Part shown: positions 1 through 11,489 of the stretch, in pieces
How positions within the stretch are numbered: the stretch's first letter is position 1
How the letters are laid out: each line of letters begins with the position of its first letter
Source: Symbiodinium natans
Taxonomy: Eukaryota > Sar > Dinophyceae > Suessiales > Symbiodiniaceae
Length of the DNA stretch: 64,000 nucleotides
Assembly (NCBI GenBank): GCA_905221605.1
Contig: CAJNDS010000802.1
Span: forward strand, 434,001 to 498,000
Direction of reading: 5' to 3'
Notes under the pieces: model-generated
What the model was told of the DNA's origin: nothing
Databases searched by the model: none
Seen by the model: the letters and a program-made list of their open reading frames with translations, nothing else
Made by a program: the position numbers and the translations under genes

Positions 1-730
1 ACGATGCCAGAACGCAGGATTCTGCAACTACAGCATCCGCGTGAGGAACGATTACAAAACCATGGCCGTTTCAACGCATTCATGAGATTTTGGCTGCAAC
101 GAATCGCCACGTGAGAGTCGCAGGTTCTGCGCCACCTGTGAAACACGAGCTTCCGCAACTACAGACGCTCAGTAACTCGACGGAACGGCGCCAAAACGCA
201 GGCTGCTGCAACTAAGGCACCACCCAACACTGGCACACCACGAGATGCTGAACTTCAGATTCGTGCAACTTTTTGACAGCACAGCAGGGGGACCCAAAAA
301 TCACTTTCAGGTTCCTCCTGCACCAGGCGCACATCAATCCGTTGCTATCCTCTTGCGAACCAATGAAAGTACGGGATACCCAGTTGTCAGGTGTGCGGAA
401 TGGGTACGTGCTGGGGCGGGGGAAGGGAGCCCCCGTACTCTTCCGAAGAAACATAGAGGAGCCACTGTTCTCCCCCCTGTACCTGTTTCAGATCCTTCCG
501 GAACCTGTACGCGACGCACAATCAATACCCTTGGGGAGTCCGGGTTTTGAGCCATGCCCAAGTAATTATTTCTCGCCGTGTGACACTTGCGAATGCTTGT
601 GGAGGCTTTGGTGGACAACTTCGGTCACCTATATCCCACCTCAGACCAACACTTGAAACATGAACACTTCTGCTAAGAAATCGTGTGTCTATTGAAGCAG
701 ATGTGGATGTTCAGCATCTGCTGCAAGGTT
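1..730. repeat. Degenerate dispersed/tandem repeat, non-coding
   Basis: A motif close to GCAGGATTCTGCAACTAC recurs with drift at about 14, 120, 148, 200 and 252, roughly every 50 bases. The open frames here overlap on both strands, carry no recognisable motif and look like chance frames. I see no gene before about 800. Confidence 0.4.
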
Positions 731-815
731 AGATGACTCAGATGGCGAACAGAGCGCGCGTTCTAAGCCAGTTGACTTCAGGCTGCAGCTTTCGCGGGCA
801 AGTGCATTGATCTTT

Positions 816-1500
816 AGGTCTCAGCTTGACATCCTGCGAGTGGTAGCCGAGGATAGCGCCCAACTGCAGCCGTCACCGGCGCCAGTGGCCAGCAGCAGCG
901 GCGGGGGCAGCGGGGTCAGCGGAGGCAGCGGAGGCAAATTCCTGTGCCTTCTGAAGGCGAAGCAGGAGCCGAGTGAGCACCCAGCGAAGAAGCGGCGCAC
1001 ATCTGGATCCCAGGCCCTGGAGATTCCACGGAAGCCAAGCGCACACGGCCGCACGTGTAACATCGAGTGGTCCATGGCCCTGGGCAGCTTCACGTTTATG
1101 GCCTGGAGCACAATCCGCCTTGGATCCGAGCAGAAATTCCCCACCGGTGATGCCGATGGCAGCTTCGGTCCACTGCTGCGGACAGGCCGACGCCTTGAGC
1201 TGAGGTGGGCCGTTGAAGCAAAGAGGTCGCGTGCTCGACCTGGATCAGTTGCAGCCCAGGCCGGGGCAGAGACGGGCACCATCCGTTTCGATGCTTGTGG
1301 TCAAGAGGTTGGACGATTTCCGGCAGATGCCAACAAGACGTTGGTTCCGCTCCTCGCCCGGCGCCTCATCGACGTGGAGGCTGTGGTTGGCCGGGATCCA
1401 CCCCGGGCTTTGGCCTTGGGCACAGATTTGCCTGTTGTGGTACGGGTGTCGCTGCGATCCGTGGCCCTGCGGACGCCGGGACAAACGGACACCAAGCCGG
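816..1500 (+). CDS. RAD5/HLTF-like, N-terminal exon with HIRAN domain
   Basis: Open frame through 1805. A Gly/Ser-rich stretch and a short basic patch (KKRR) come first. A block resembling the plant RAD5 HIRAN domain starts near ALGSFTFMAWST (about 1078), and its strongest part begins at GTIRFDACGQEVGRFPADAN (1275), matching the family pattern of RFS...GEIGRLP, then LVPLL, then a valine-rich strand ending VVVRVSLRSVAL (about 1470). HIRAN in HLTF holds the 3' end of DNA. The frame has no ATG at its left end (it opens with TTG), so the start codon lies upstream or in another exon. The frame after about 1500 is low-complexity and may already be intron. Confidence 0.65.
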
Positions 1501-1805
1501 CAACTGCTGCAGAAGTGGACGGTGGCAAGGGCAAGTCCAAAGGACAGAATCAGAAAGCAGCCGCGGACTTGGACTGCTTTGCTCATCTGATTGCGGATGC
1601 CGCCAGAGCACACGAGTCATATCCCGTAAGGTGCACAAAGAAGAGGCTGACAAAGAAATTCAGCGCACATCCACCAGCATGCTTTTGGAAAAGCTGCATG
1701 CTCAGAGGGAGCGGGTGCAGCAATGTCGATGCGTGTTGTGATGTATCGTGTCATGACATGAACCACAAGTCGAGAGGTGCAACCAAGCAACAGAAGATAT
1801 TTTGA

Positions 1806-3780
1806 TGGAAAACCAAGGTTAAATTTGCCCTGCCGTCGGCGTGCCGCTTTGGAGGGCGATGCTATGGTCGCAGCAGATGAGCCTCCGGCTAAAGTGGAAG
1901 GCCTTCGGGGACTTGAGCCGGCTCGAAGGAACTGGGGAGTCTGAGTGCGGACACGCCGTCAGACATTCTGCGTCACATTCGGCCAGCTTCTCAAGATGCC
2001 AACATCCAAGTGCGAATCTGAGAGGCTTGGCGGATGAGGAGCCGGAGGTGGAGGAGGAGGAGATGCCAGCAGCTCAGAAATTCAATTGCGATCGTTGCAA
2101 CAGATGAATCAACCCACCGACAATTTCGCGACACTTTCGTTCTCTTATCGGTGCAATGGGCCCCTGCAGCTTTCCAGGAAGTCAAGAAAGCACATACATT
2201 GAGTCAAAAGGTAAATCTTAATCCAGAAGTTAGGCTACCGAGGATTGGGATTGAGGCCTTTGGATACAATTGACATCTCGTCAGGTCCAGAGTCGCCGCT
2301 GCTCAGCTGGGGAGAAGCCCTGCCCCAAGCTGAACACGTGGGCGAATGTGGCATCTTCTTGGGGCATCGGCTCAGTGGCCCCCGTGAGATTCGGACAGGT
2401 GACCAGCTGGAGCGACACGATCTGCCAGGGATTGTCTTACCAAGCGGCATTTTCGAGACGAGGCATGGTTCACCTGAGAGTTGATAGCGCAGCAAGCCAA
2501 CGCAGTATTGTCAACTGCCCCTCCGAATTCGGGTGATACTTGTATGGCGGAGGCTGCGTCCTTACCAAGCTCAAGCAGTGCCAGGGCCCTGACGCACATC
2601 ATGATTGCACTGATTACACTAAGCAAGTCTTGCACTCAGAGTGGTTCCCGAAAGGTTCTGGATGTGGCAGAGGGAGAACCCTACATCCTCCCTGCTGCGG
2701 CCTCGCTAGTCTCCATGGTCCTTATAGAGTCTGCAGCTGCTGGTCTTCCCACAATGAGGCCTTCATGCTTCCAGAACTCCGAGCCGCATAAAGAGGATCA
2801 AGAGGCACCGTGGGCACTGCAAGAGAGCGGCAAGTGCTGAGGACTAGCAGCGGTCGTGGGCCCAATAGGTGCGAGAATCAGAGAAGAACAAGATTTCGCA
2901 TACTCTTCGAGGATACGAAAGACATGGATTTCAGTAGAAGGTTACATCGTCAATACTCATAAGCGTTGCAGCGGACAGTGCGACGAGTCTGCAACATTCT
3001 GGAACAGAAGTGTCTGCTGGTAGCGCTGGGAACTGGAATGACGAAAAAGTGGGATGACACGAAGAAATCCCAGTACCCGAACATGTGCAGAATCAGGACA
3101 CCTCTCTTCTTTGCACAAGTTGTTCAACCGTCAAACCGGGCCTTGTGCAAAGTCAATGTTGAATCTGGGTTCGGAAGGTTTGACTGTCCAAACGCTAGCA
3201 CAAGTCATCGGCAAATAATTTGGGGATTCCAGAACTTACATCGAAGCTGAGATGCTTCGGTTACTTCCTTCACACAGTCAGGGTCAGCATGACGGCGTCC
3301 ATGGCTGCATTGGTCGTAGTGAATAGGGGTGCTCACTGCCATCACTGCACATTTGTTTGCCTTTCTCTCTGCGGAGGTTGAGGCGTGCGCAAACCCTAGC
3401 TTGTGCGAACCTTGTGGGGTGAACCTGCCGCCATACATAGTATGCCTCTGCTGTCGCACGTGCAGAGTATGCTTTTCGAAGCTTGCTTGCTCCTTGATTC
3501 GAGGTCACAGGTCGCGCAGGAGCCAGGCTCTTGGCTGCTTTGGCATGTAGACAATGTAGACTGCCGGTGAAGCTATGCCAGCATGAGGCCTTTGCATGAA
3601 CGACAGCTCCATCCCATGTGGGTCTAGCGCCGATTTGCTTCTACAGAATTGTTGACATTTGCCCGGTTGCATCAATTGCCGAGGATGAGTATGAGCTTCC
3701 GGAAGAGACAGGTCCACTGCCAGGAGGCATCGTGAACAGTTGCTGCCAGCCAGTGAGCACCCGCGTGCCACCTGACATAG
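1806..3780 (+). other. Mostly intronic; unplaced RAD5 exons probable
   Basis: Between HIRAN and the pre-Walker exon a RAD5 protein needs a linker and an RPYQ-type Q motif. I see candidates only: an acidic stretch at about 2027-2093 (LADEEPEVEEEEMPAAQ) following an AG, and another at about 3663-3720 (IAEDEYELPEETGPLPGG). Neither can be phased with confidence. Nothing else recognisable. Confidence 0.3.
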
Positions 3781-3957
3781 CCAGGTGGGGGCTCAGCACG
3801 CTACCTGTACTACCATCGCACAACTGGCGCCAGGACCTTTGTTCCTGGATGGGAGCACCCGCAACTGCTTCTAGCCACACGCGGTGTTGCAAGAAATTTC
3901 GACTTGCATGAGGCCCTGTCACTCGACTTTCCCGATGCAGCCTTGGCGTCGGCACCA
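3781..3957 (+). CDS. RAD5/HLTF-like, exon before Walker A
   Basis: Following an AG at 3779-3780, the frame reads RYLYYH, then FVPGWEHPQLLLA, then DLHEALSLDFPDA before a stop at 3958. This matches the RAD5 insert that precedes Walker A (P-x-W-E, then N/D...LSL-x-FP). In plants this is the LHPCWEAY...FP segment and in HLTF PPFWEQRNDLYYN. The 3' end is probably a GA donor inside TTTCC-GATGCA, which joins in frame to the Walker A exon (FP-HCRGG). Confidence 0.55.
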
Positions 3958-4014
3958 TAGTTGGCAATGCTTTGCAGCGTCGAGTTGGGCCCTTGGGGCT
4001 GCAGTTGCCTGGAG

Positions 4015-4072
4015 GCACTGCCGTGGTGGCATACTGGCTGATGACATGGGCCTGGGCAAGACCGCTCAAGAC
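4015..4072 (+). CDS. RAD5/HLTF-like, Walker A exon
   Basis: The frame reads HCRGGILADDMGLGKT, the SNF2 motif I (ATP-binding P-loop GxGKT). It starts after an AG at 4013-4014. The family's next residues (V/I-x-T-I/L) are not in the following frame, so the exon most likely ends at the GC donor right after the GKT codons at about 4069-4070. This is the most diagnostic SNF2 motif in the window. Confidence 0.85.
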
Positions 4073-5370
4073 TCATTATGCCGTGCGCTGGAGAGAATTG
4101 CATCGGATTTTCAGCAGTGGTGTTGAGCTGTTTGCTTTTGAGGTTATGTGTCTGGCACTCACTGCGCTGGACTTCGGCCCATCCAGCTTGCCCACCGTGG
4201 ACTTCTCAGTGCGGGGTGACCATCCACGGCCATGCTGATAGCGCCACTGACAGGCTCGGAAAGCTGCGCCTGAGCTTCGCATAATGGAGGACTTGCATGG
4301 AAGTACTGGATGTAGGGTTGGTGGGAAAGGGGCATTGAATGGCAAAACGTTCCCAAAAGAGATGGTTCACAGAAGCACCGGTCCCAATAACCTTGTTGTG
4401 CAAACCTGCTGAAAGTTGCCTTGTGCCTTCTGCCTTTGCCTTATAGCACTTCATGTGCGTCTCCCATGCTGTTCGTCTTTGGCCGGACTGTGCCACCCGA
4501 CCTCAGACAGCTTACGATCAGTCGTATGGAGTCCCCTCCGTGAGAGGCATGGTTTTTCCTTCTGCTGCGAGGAAGCGGATGCATCTTCCAAGCCGAAGGG
4601 TGGGGTGTTTCAGCTCGTGGCTCAGGCTGCAACGGCATAACGTCTCAAGCCACACGGCCCAAATCTAACAATCTGACCGACCTTGAGGGAGCTTTGTCTT
4701 CAGAAGCCTTTGCCTTCGCCTTTCCAATGCCTTTGCTCATCAGCTGAGGGTGCAAGCGGCGCAAGACGAGGGCAGCGTCGGCGGTGTTCTAGTTGCTCGT
4801 GGCTGAGCACCGACAGCAGCAACCATGCCAGTGATGTTATGCCCTGGAGGCAGCCTGAGATACCAAGGGCAAAGCCGAGGGGCCTTTGAAAGTCTGCACT
4901 GTTGGATAAGGTAGCGCCTCTCTCACTGATTCGGCAGTGGCACTCTGAGGCGATCGGCAAATTTGACCACTAGATGCAAATGACGGAGCAAATCGAATTG
5001 AACAGCAAAAGGATGTAAAGGATGTAACAAACATAACATCGGAGCAGGCCGAGAGGCATTTCTTCGCCTCAGCGGTGCCCTCGATCCACGAGTTCCATGG
5101 CTCAGGTGCCCCCTCTGACTCTTTCATCCCCAGCTCATCCCCTTTGCCATCCTTTCGGTTCCTTGATCCTCCGGAAAGTTCTTTTGCGGTCGGGTCAGAA
5201 GTGCGAACTCGAAGCCGCAAAGATCTGCAACACTTTGAAGGCAAGAACATCTCCCTGGAGCAGTTGCGCAGCACGGGGGCATCGGCCCAAGTGGCCATGG
5301 GAGTCCTTCCTTAGTTATTGGTTCTGGTCGAGCATGTCGAACGGCATGCCGACGCTGCATTTGTGCCGAG
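4073..5370 (+). other. Intronic stretch; motif Ia exon not found
   Basis: RAD5 proteins have a TLVVCP-type motif Ia between Walker A and the TTY motif. I could not place it. The open frames at 4.4-5.3 kb on both strands show no family motif. The 190-residue frame at 5097-5669 is a shadow: the SNF2 TTY motif reads in a different frame inside it. Confidence 0.4.
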
Positions 5371-5397
5371 ATTGTGCTTACGACCTACAACACGCGG
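5371..5397 (+). CDS. RAD5/HLTF-like, TTY motif exon
   Basis: After GCCGAG the frame reads IVLTTYNTR, matching the SNF2 D-I/V-V-L/I-T-T-Y segment that precedes the DExH box. The frame closes with TGA at 5404, so the exon is short, as are most exons of this gene. Its 3' end is not fixed. 5398-5807 shows nothing else I can place. Confidence 0.6.
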
Positions 5398-5807
5398 GGG
5401 GCTTGAATGGTCTTGGTACTTGGTGTACTCAAAGCAAGCACAGTGGACCCCAGACTCCAGAATCCTTGGCTCACACTGTGCCTCTCTCTGCTAGTAACAG
5501 GCTGGCCTCCCAGCCAGAAGATTCGCTGCTGTTCCAGGTTTACTGGAGGACTCCGGCTGATTCTCGTGTCCCTGTGATGCCGAAAGAAATTCGAATCAGG
5601 GTGTTGCAGAAGACATTGCTAGAGCACAGTATGAGCAATGAAGGGGAGCACAGTATCATCAATGAATAACGCATTCAGCAATGATCACTCTCGATTTCAG
5701 ACCAGATGAAATTCAACCAAAGCCAGTCAGAAATATTGATGCTCCGACCTGTATCTTCTCTCATGAAACGAACACATGGGGGCGGTTTTTGCAGAAGAAG
5801 CTGCCAG

Positions 5808-5929
5808 GAGAATCATCTTGGATGAGGCATCTGATGCCTGAGTCCAGCTGAGCTGCTACTGTCTGCCGTGCGATTTCTGAGCGCGTGCTGTCCCGTCGCC
5901 AGGCGCACAGCATCAAGAATCGCTGCAGC
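5808..5929 (+). CDS. RAD5/HLTF-like, DExH-box exons
   Basis: Exon 5808-5826 reads R-IILDE; a GC-AG intron (5827-5902) follows; the next exon opens AHSIKNRCS. Joined across the intron in phase 0 this gives ILDE-AHSIKNR, the SNF2 motif II (LDEAHxIKN), which couples Mg-ATP hydrolysis to movement. Unspliced, the frame would read LDEAS followed by a stop, which supports the intron. The second exon's 3' end is probably the GC at about 5931. Confidence 0.8.
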
Positions 5930-6144
5930 AGGCTGACGTTCCACACCGACATGGTGCATCGAAGCACGAGACAGGAGAGTTGCAGTGAGCTGCAAGTTCT
6001 GGACAGGCAGGCACAGGCATCGTTCCGGCTCAGAGGCTTTTGCAGATGGCGAATTGGCTTGATCTGTCTTGTCTGACATGTGTTTGAGTTGCTCTTTCTT
6101 TCAACTAAATGGTGCTGCGCTGTCAAGTGTCCTCTGCTCGACAG

Positions 6145-6165
6145 CGTAAGGTGTGTGACTGGCAC
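6145..6165 (+). CDS. RAD5/HLTF-like, motif III exon (VTGT)
   Basis: Reads VRCVTG plus two bases of the next codon, matching RWCLTGT of SNF2 motif III. The donor is GC at 6166. The rest of the motif (PLQN) begins at 16458 in the matching phase, so the intron is 10,292 bases. Short, but the residue-level and phase match to the far exon is exact. Confidence 0.65.
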
Positions 6166-6214
6166 GCTGGAAGCTGAGACGACAAGCAGAAAATCGAGTT
6201 TTCACAATACATAC

Positions 6215-6335
6215 ATCCACACACACGCATATATACATATTAGTATCTATATATACACATACATATATAACAAGATAAACTGTATGATATATATATATAT
6301 ATATATATATTATACTATACGATACTATACTTAAG
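6215..6335. repeat. AT/CA microsatellite
   Basis: ACACATATATAC-type repeats followed by (TA)n and TATAC-type repeats. Simple sequence; the frames across it are not coding. From 6340 to 6640 the sequence is T/G-rich (repeated TTTGTGATTT-like words) and then C/T-rich (TCC/TTC), with no gene. Confidence 0.85.
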
Positions 6336-6647
6336 ACCAGGATTGCCTGTATTGTCTGAGAGAGGGGTTGGGAATTGTTTTTGTGAATTATTTGTGATTT
6401 GCTTGTGATCGGCAAGTGTGATTTTTGTTTGAATCAGGATTTGGCAGGTCCTGGCTATGCGATTTCGGTGTGAATTGTTTGTGATTTTTTTGTGTTTTGT
6501 TGGTGATTTATTTGTGTTTTATTTGTGATTTATTCCCCACATCTTTGTGTGGGGTTCTTACTTTTGGGGCTGTCCCGCCTCTCCTTCTCCTCCTCCTCCT
6601 TCTTCTCCTCCTCCTCCCCGTCCTCCTCTTCCTGTTCCTCATGTCGC

Positions 6648-6958
6648 ATGCATGACATCACGATCACGCACATCACGCATCACATCACGCACATGACGCG
6701 GTGTCACGCATCAAATCACATCACGCACATGACGTACCATCACGCACATGACGCCGCATCACATCACGCACATGACGTACCATCACGCGCACATCACGCA
6801 TACGCACATGACGTACCATCACGCACATGACGCCACATCACGATCACGCACATCACGCACATGACGTACCATCACGCGCACATCACGCATACGCACATGA
6901 CGTACCATCACGCACATGACGCCACATCACGATCACGCACATCACGCATCACATCACT
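6648..6958. repeat. Minisatellite of CATCACGCACATGACG words
   Basis: Short words such as CATCACGCACATGACGTACC repeat in higher-order blocks: the block around 6770-6830 recurs around 6860-6920. Ends abruptly at the start of the 96-bp satellite. The 101- and 113-residue frames here are repeat translations. Confidence 0.9.
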
Positions 6959-9900
6959 TAGGGGCCCAGGCGCGACACAGGCGTCGTTTCTGCTGGCAGG
7001 CGCGGTACTTAGGGGCTCTGGACCCTTGCCGCGCGCGCTGGGGGGCTCGCCAAACGCTGGCAGGCGCGACACAGGCGTCGTTTCTGCTGGCAGGCGCGGT
7101 ACTTCGGGGCCCTGGACCTTTGCCGCGCGCGCGCTGGGGGGCTCGCCAAACGCTGGCAGGCGCGACACATGCGTCCTTTGTGCTGGCAGGCGCGGTACTT
7201 AGAGGCCCTGGACCTTTGCCGCGCGCGCGCTGGGGGGCTCGCCAAACGCTGGCAGGCGCGACACATGCGTCGTTTGTGCTGGCAGGCGCAGTACTTAGAG
7301 GCCCTGGACCCTTGCCGAGCGCGCGCTGGGGGGCTCGCCAAACGCTGGCAGGCGCGACACATGCGTCGTTTGTGCTGGCAGGCGCGGTACTTAGAGGCCC
7401 TGGACCCTTGCCGCGCGCGCGCTGGGGGGCTCGCCAAACGCTGGCAGGCGCGACACATGCGTCGTTTGTGCTGGCAGGCGCGGTACTTAGGGCCCTGGAC
7501 CTTTGCCGAGCGCGCGCTGGGGGGCTCGCCAAACGCTGGCAGGCGCGACACATGCGTCGTTTGTGCTGACAGGCGCGGTACTTAGAGGCCCTGGACCCTT
7601 GCCGAGCGCGCGCTGGGGGGCTCGCCAAACGCTGGCAGGGCGACACATGCGTCGTTTGTGCTGACAGGCGCGGTACTTAGAGGCCCTGGACCCTTGCCGA
7701 GCGCGCGCTGGGGGGCTCGCCAAACGCTGGCAGGCGCGACACAGGCGTCGTTTGTGCTGGCAGGCGCGGTACTTAGGGGCCCTGGACCTTTGCCGCGCGC
7801 GCGCTGGGGGGCTCGCCAAACGCTGGCAGGCGCGACACAGGCGTCGTTTGTGCTGGCAGGCGCGGTACTTAGGGCCCTGGACCTTTGCCGCGCGCGCGCT
7901 GGGGGGGCCAAACGCTGGCAGGCGCGACACAGGCGTCGTTTGTGCTGGCAGGCGCGGTACTTGCCCTGGACCTTTGCCGCGCGCGCGCTGGGGGGCTCGC
8001 CAAACGCTGGCAGGCGCGACACATGCGTCCTTTGTGCTGGCAGGCGCGGTACTTAGAGGCCCTGGACCTTTGCCGTGCGCGCGCTGGGGGGCTCGCCAAA
8101 CGCTGGCAGGCGCGACACATGCGTCGTTTGTGCTGGCAGGCGCAGTACTTAGTTGCCGAGCGCGCGCTGGGGGGCTCGCCAAACGCTGGCAGGCGCGACA
8201 CATGCGTCATTTGAAGTGCTGGCAGGCGCGGTACTTAGAGGCCCTGGACCCTTGCCGAGCGCGCGCTGGGGGGCTCGCCAAACGCTGGCAGGCGCGACAC
8301 ATGCGTCGTTTGTGCTGACAGGCGCGGTACTTGGAGGCCCTGGACCCTTGCCGAGCGCGCGCCGCGCGCTGGGGGGCTCGCCAAACGCTGGCAGGCGCGA
8401 CACATGCGTCGTTTGTGCTGACAGGCGCGGTACTTAGAGGCCCTGGACCCTTGCCGAGCGCGCGCTGGGGGGCTCGCCAAACGCTGGCAGGCGCGACACA
8501 GGCGTCGTTTGTGCTGGCAGGCGCGGTACTTATAGAGGCCCTGGACTTTTGCCGAGCGCGCGCTGGGGGGCTCGCCAAACGCTGGCAGGCGCGACACGGG
8601 CGTCGTTTGCGCTGACAGGCGCGGTACTTAGCGGCCCTGGACCCTTGCCGAGCGCGAGCTGGGGGGCTCGCCAAACGCTGGCAGGCGCGACACATGCGTC
8701 GTTTGTGCTGACAGGCGCGGTACTTAGAGGCCCTGGACCCTTGCCGAGCGCGCGCTGGGGGGCTCGCCAAACGCTGGCAGGCGCGACACAGGCGTCGTTT
8801 GTGCTGGCAGGCGCGGTACCTAGGGCCCCTGGACCCTTGCCGCGCGCGCGCTGGGGGGCTCGCCAAACGCTGGCAGGCGCGACACATGCGTCGTTTGTGC
8901 TGACAGGCGCGGTACTTAGAGGCCCTGGACCCTTGCCGAGCGCGCGCTGGGGGGCTCGCCAAACGCTGGCAGGCGCGACACATGCGTCGTTTGTGCTGAC
9001 AGGCGCGGTACTTATAGAGGCCCTGGACCCTTGCCGAGCGCGCGCTGGGGGGCTCGCCAAATGCTGGCAGGCGCGACACAGGCGTCGTTTGTGCTGGCAG
9101 GCGCGGTACTTAGGGCCCCTGGACCTTTGCCGCGCGCGCGCTGGGGGGCTCGCCAAACGTTGGCAGGCGCGACACATGCGTCCTTTGTGCTGGCAGGCGC
9201 GGTACTTAGGGGCCCTGGACTCTTGCCGCGCGCGCTGGGGGGCTCGCCAAACGCTGGCAGGCGCGACACATGCGTCCTTTGTGCTGGCAGGCGCGGTACT
9301 TAGGGGCCCTGGACCTTTGCCGGGCGCGCGCTGGGGGGCTCGCCAAACGCTGGCAGGCGCGACGCATGCGTCGTTTGTGCTGGCAGGCGCGGTACTTAGG
9401 GCCCTTGGACCTTTGCCGCGCGCGCGCTGGGGGGCTCGCTAAACGCTGGCAGGCGCGACACATGCGTCCTTTGTGCTGGCAGGCGCGGTACTTAGGGCCC
9501 CTGGACCTTTGCCGCGCGCGCGCACGCGTTGCCGGGCGCGCGCTGGGGGGCTCGCCAAACGCTGGCAGGCGCGACGCATGCGTCGTTTGCGCTGGCAGGC
9601 GCGGTACTTAGGGCCCCTGGACCTTTGCCGCGCGCGCGCTGGGGGGCTCGCCAAACTCTGGCAGGCGCGACACATGCGTCCTTTGTGCTGGCAGGCGCGG
9701 AACTTAGGGCCCTTGGACCTTTGCCGGGCGCGCGCTGGGGGGCTCGCCAAACGCTGGCAGGCGCGACACATGCGTCGTTTGTGCTGGCAGGCGCGGTACT
9801 TAGGGGCCCTGGACCCTTGCCGCGCGCGCGCTGGGGGGCTCGCCAAACGCTGGCAGGCGCGACACATGCGTCCTTTCTGCTGGCAGGCGCGGTACTTAGG

Positions 9901-10218
9901 GGTCCTGGAACCTTGCCGCGCGCGCGCTGGGGGGCTCACCAAACGCTGGCAGGCGCGACACATGCGTCCTTTGTGCTGGCAGGCGCGGTACTTAGGGGCC
10001 CTGGACCGGTGCCGCGCGCGCGCTGGGGGGCTCGCCAAACGCTGGCAGGCGCGACACATGCGTCCTTTGTGCTGGCAGGCGCGGCACTGAGGGGCCCTGG
10101 GCGGTTGCCGCGCGCGCGCGCTCGGGGGCTCGCGAAACGCTGGCAGGCGCGACACAGGTGTTGTTTGTGCTGGCAGGCGCGGCACTTAGGGGCCCTGGGC
10201 CGTTGCCGCGCGCGCGCT
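6959..10218. repeat. 96-bp GC-rich satellite array (~34 copies)
   Basis: A unit of about 96 bases repeats from 6959 to 10218; spacings I measured are 93, 97, 96 and 96. Each unit carries CTGGCAGGCGCG twice (once followed by GTAC, once by ACAC), a run of GC dinucleotides of variable length, and GGGGGGCTCGCCAAACGCTGG. Because 96 is a multiple of three and the unit has few stops, long open frames appear in several frames on both strands (up to about 297 residues); small GC-tract indels shift the frame. I treat these as by-products, not proteins. Copies differ at ACAGGCG/ACATGCG, GTCCTTT/GTCGTTT and TGCTGGC/TGCTGAC, and variants cluster in neighbours, as expected of unequal exchange. Confidence 0.95.
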
Positions 10219-10319
10219 CTGCACCGACCCTCCAAGTAGTACGCCGGGGGGAGCTTCCGTGGCTGGAAAGTCGACTTTTTGTAGTACAGACGTAGTACGC
10301 CGCGGACGCCCTGGGCGTC

Positions 10320-10725
10320 TGAAGACACCGCACATAGCATGGTAACGGACATCTGGGCGCCTGAAAAACACCGCAAATAGCATGGTAGCGGACATCTGGG
10401 CGCATGAAAACACCGCAAATAGCATGGTAACGGACATCTGGGCGCTTGAAAACACCGCAAACAAATATCATGGTAACGGACATCTGGGCGCTTGAAAACA
10501 CCGCAAATAGCATGGTAACAGACATCTGGGCGCTTGAAAACACCGCAAATAGCACGGTGACGGACGTCTGGGCGCTCGAAAACACCGCAAGTAGCACGGT
10601 AACGGACATCTGGGCGCTTGAAAACACCGCAAATAGCATGGTAACGGACATCTGGGCACTTGAAAAACACCGCAAATAGCATGGTAACGGACATCTGGGC
10701 GCAAATAGCATGGTAACGGAGTTCC
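10320..10725. repeat. 42-bp tandem array (about 9 copies)
   Basis: Unit of about 42 bases containing GCATGGTAACGGACATCTGG and GAAAACACCGCAAATA. Spacing is 42-43. Its frame reads NSMVTDIWALENTA repeatedly, but this follows from the 14-codon unit length. It starts about 100 bases after the 96-bp satellite ends. Confidence 0.9.
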
Positions 10726-10769
10726 GCGCGCGTGAAGACACGGGGATGTTTTTGTCTTTTCTCGTCGAC

Positions 10770-11085
10770 AACCTCGCAAATATCGTGGGACTCGAGTTCC
10801 GGGCTCGAATTCCTCGAAAACCTCGCAAATATCGTGGGACTCGAGTTCCGGGCTCGAATTCCTCGAAAACCTCGCAAATATCGTGGGACTCGAATTCCGG
10901 GATGTCGAAACCCTCCCAAATATCGTGGGACTCGAATTCCGGGGCATCAAAAACCTCTCGCAAACATCGTGGGACTCGCATTCCGGGGCGTCGAAAGCCT
11001 CGCAAGAAAACCTCGCAAATATCGTGGGACTCAAATTCCGGGGCGTCGAAAACCTGGGAAATATCGTGGGACTCGAATGTGAATG
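10770..11085. repeat. Second ~42-55-bp tandem array, related to the preceding one
   Basis: Seven copies of a unit containing CTCGCAAATATCGTGGGACT, with spacings 49, 49, 42, 44, 55 and 42. Unit ends share GAAAACxxCGCAAATA with the 10320-10725 array. The array ends just upstream of the ASCH gene. Frames across it are not coding. Confidence 0.9.
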
Positions 11086-11489
11086 CCATGCAGCGGACCG
11101 GGAAAAAAGTGATCTCGTTTTGGAGGGAAGGCAGCCAGTCCTGCGCTCAGACCCGTCTCTCTGTGGGAAGTGATCAGCGGTTGCTGTCAAATGTCACATA
11201 ATGTTTGGGCGATGTCCCATCTGGATGTCATGGGGCGCGAAGACGTCAATGAAGGGGAGAAGGCATCCCGCACTGTGTCTATGTGCTCGTGTTCGTGTGC
11301 TGTATGTCTGTTGTTTGTGCTGTTGCAGCGTGTAGGTGCTGTTACGACATCAAGAAACACGAGAAGGCATCCTGCGCTGTCTGCGTGTGCCGCATGCGTA
11401 GAACTGAATTCACGCTTGGACGTTTTGCTGTGTTAACCACCTCATGATGCGTCTCTGCACTTATACTTGCAGCTTCTTCGCGGTTCAAC

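Noticed and set aside
5097-5669. 190-residue open frame
   Set aside because: The conserved SNF2 TTY motif lies in another frame within it, and the frame itself shows no motif.
5801-5840. Reading the DExH motif as LDEAS with a stop soon after
   Set aside because: Splicing at the GC donor (5827) to the AG at 5902 gives the canonical LDEAHSIKN, so the unspliced reading is intron.
6916-10919. Long open frames (up to about 365 residues) on both strands across the satellite and 42-bp arrays
   Set aside because: They are translations of tandem units whose lengths are multiples of three, open in several frames and on both strands, with no domain.
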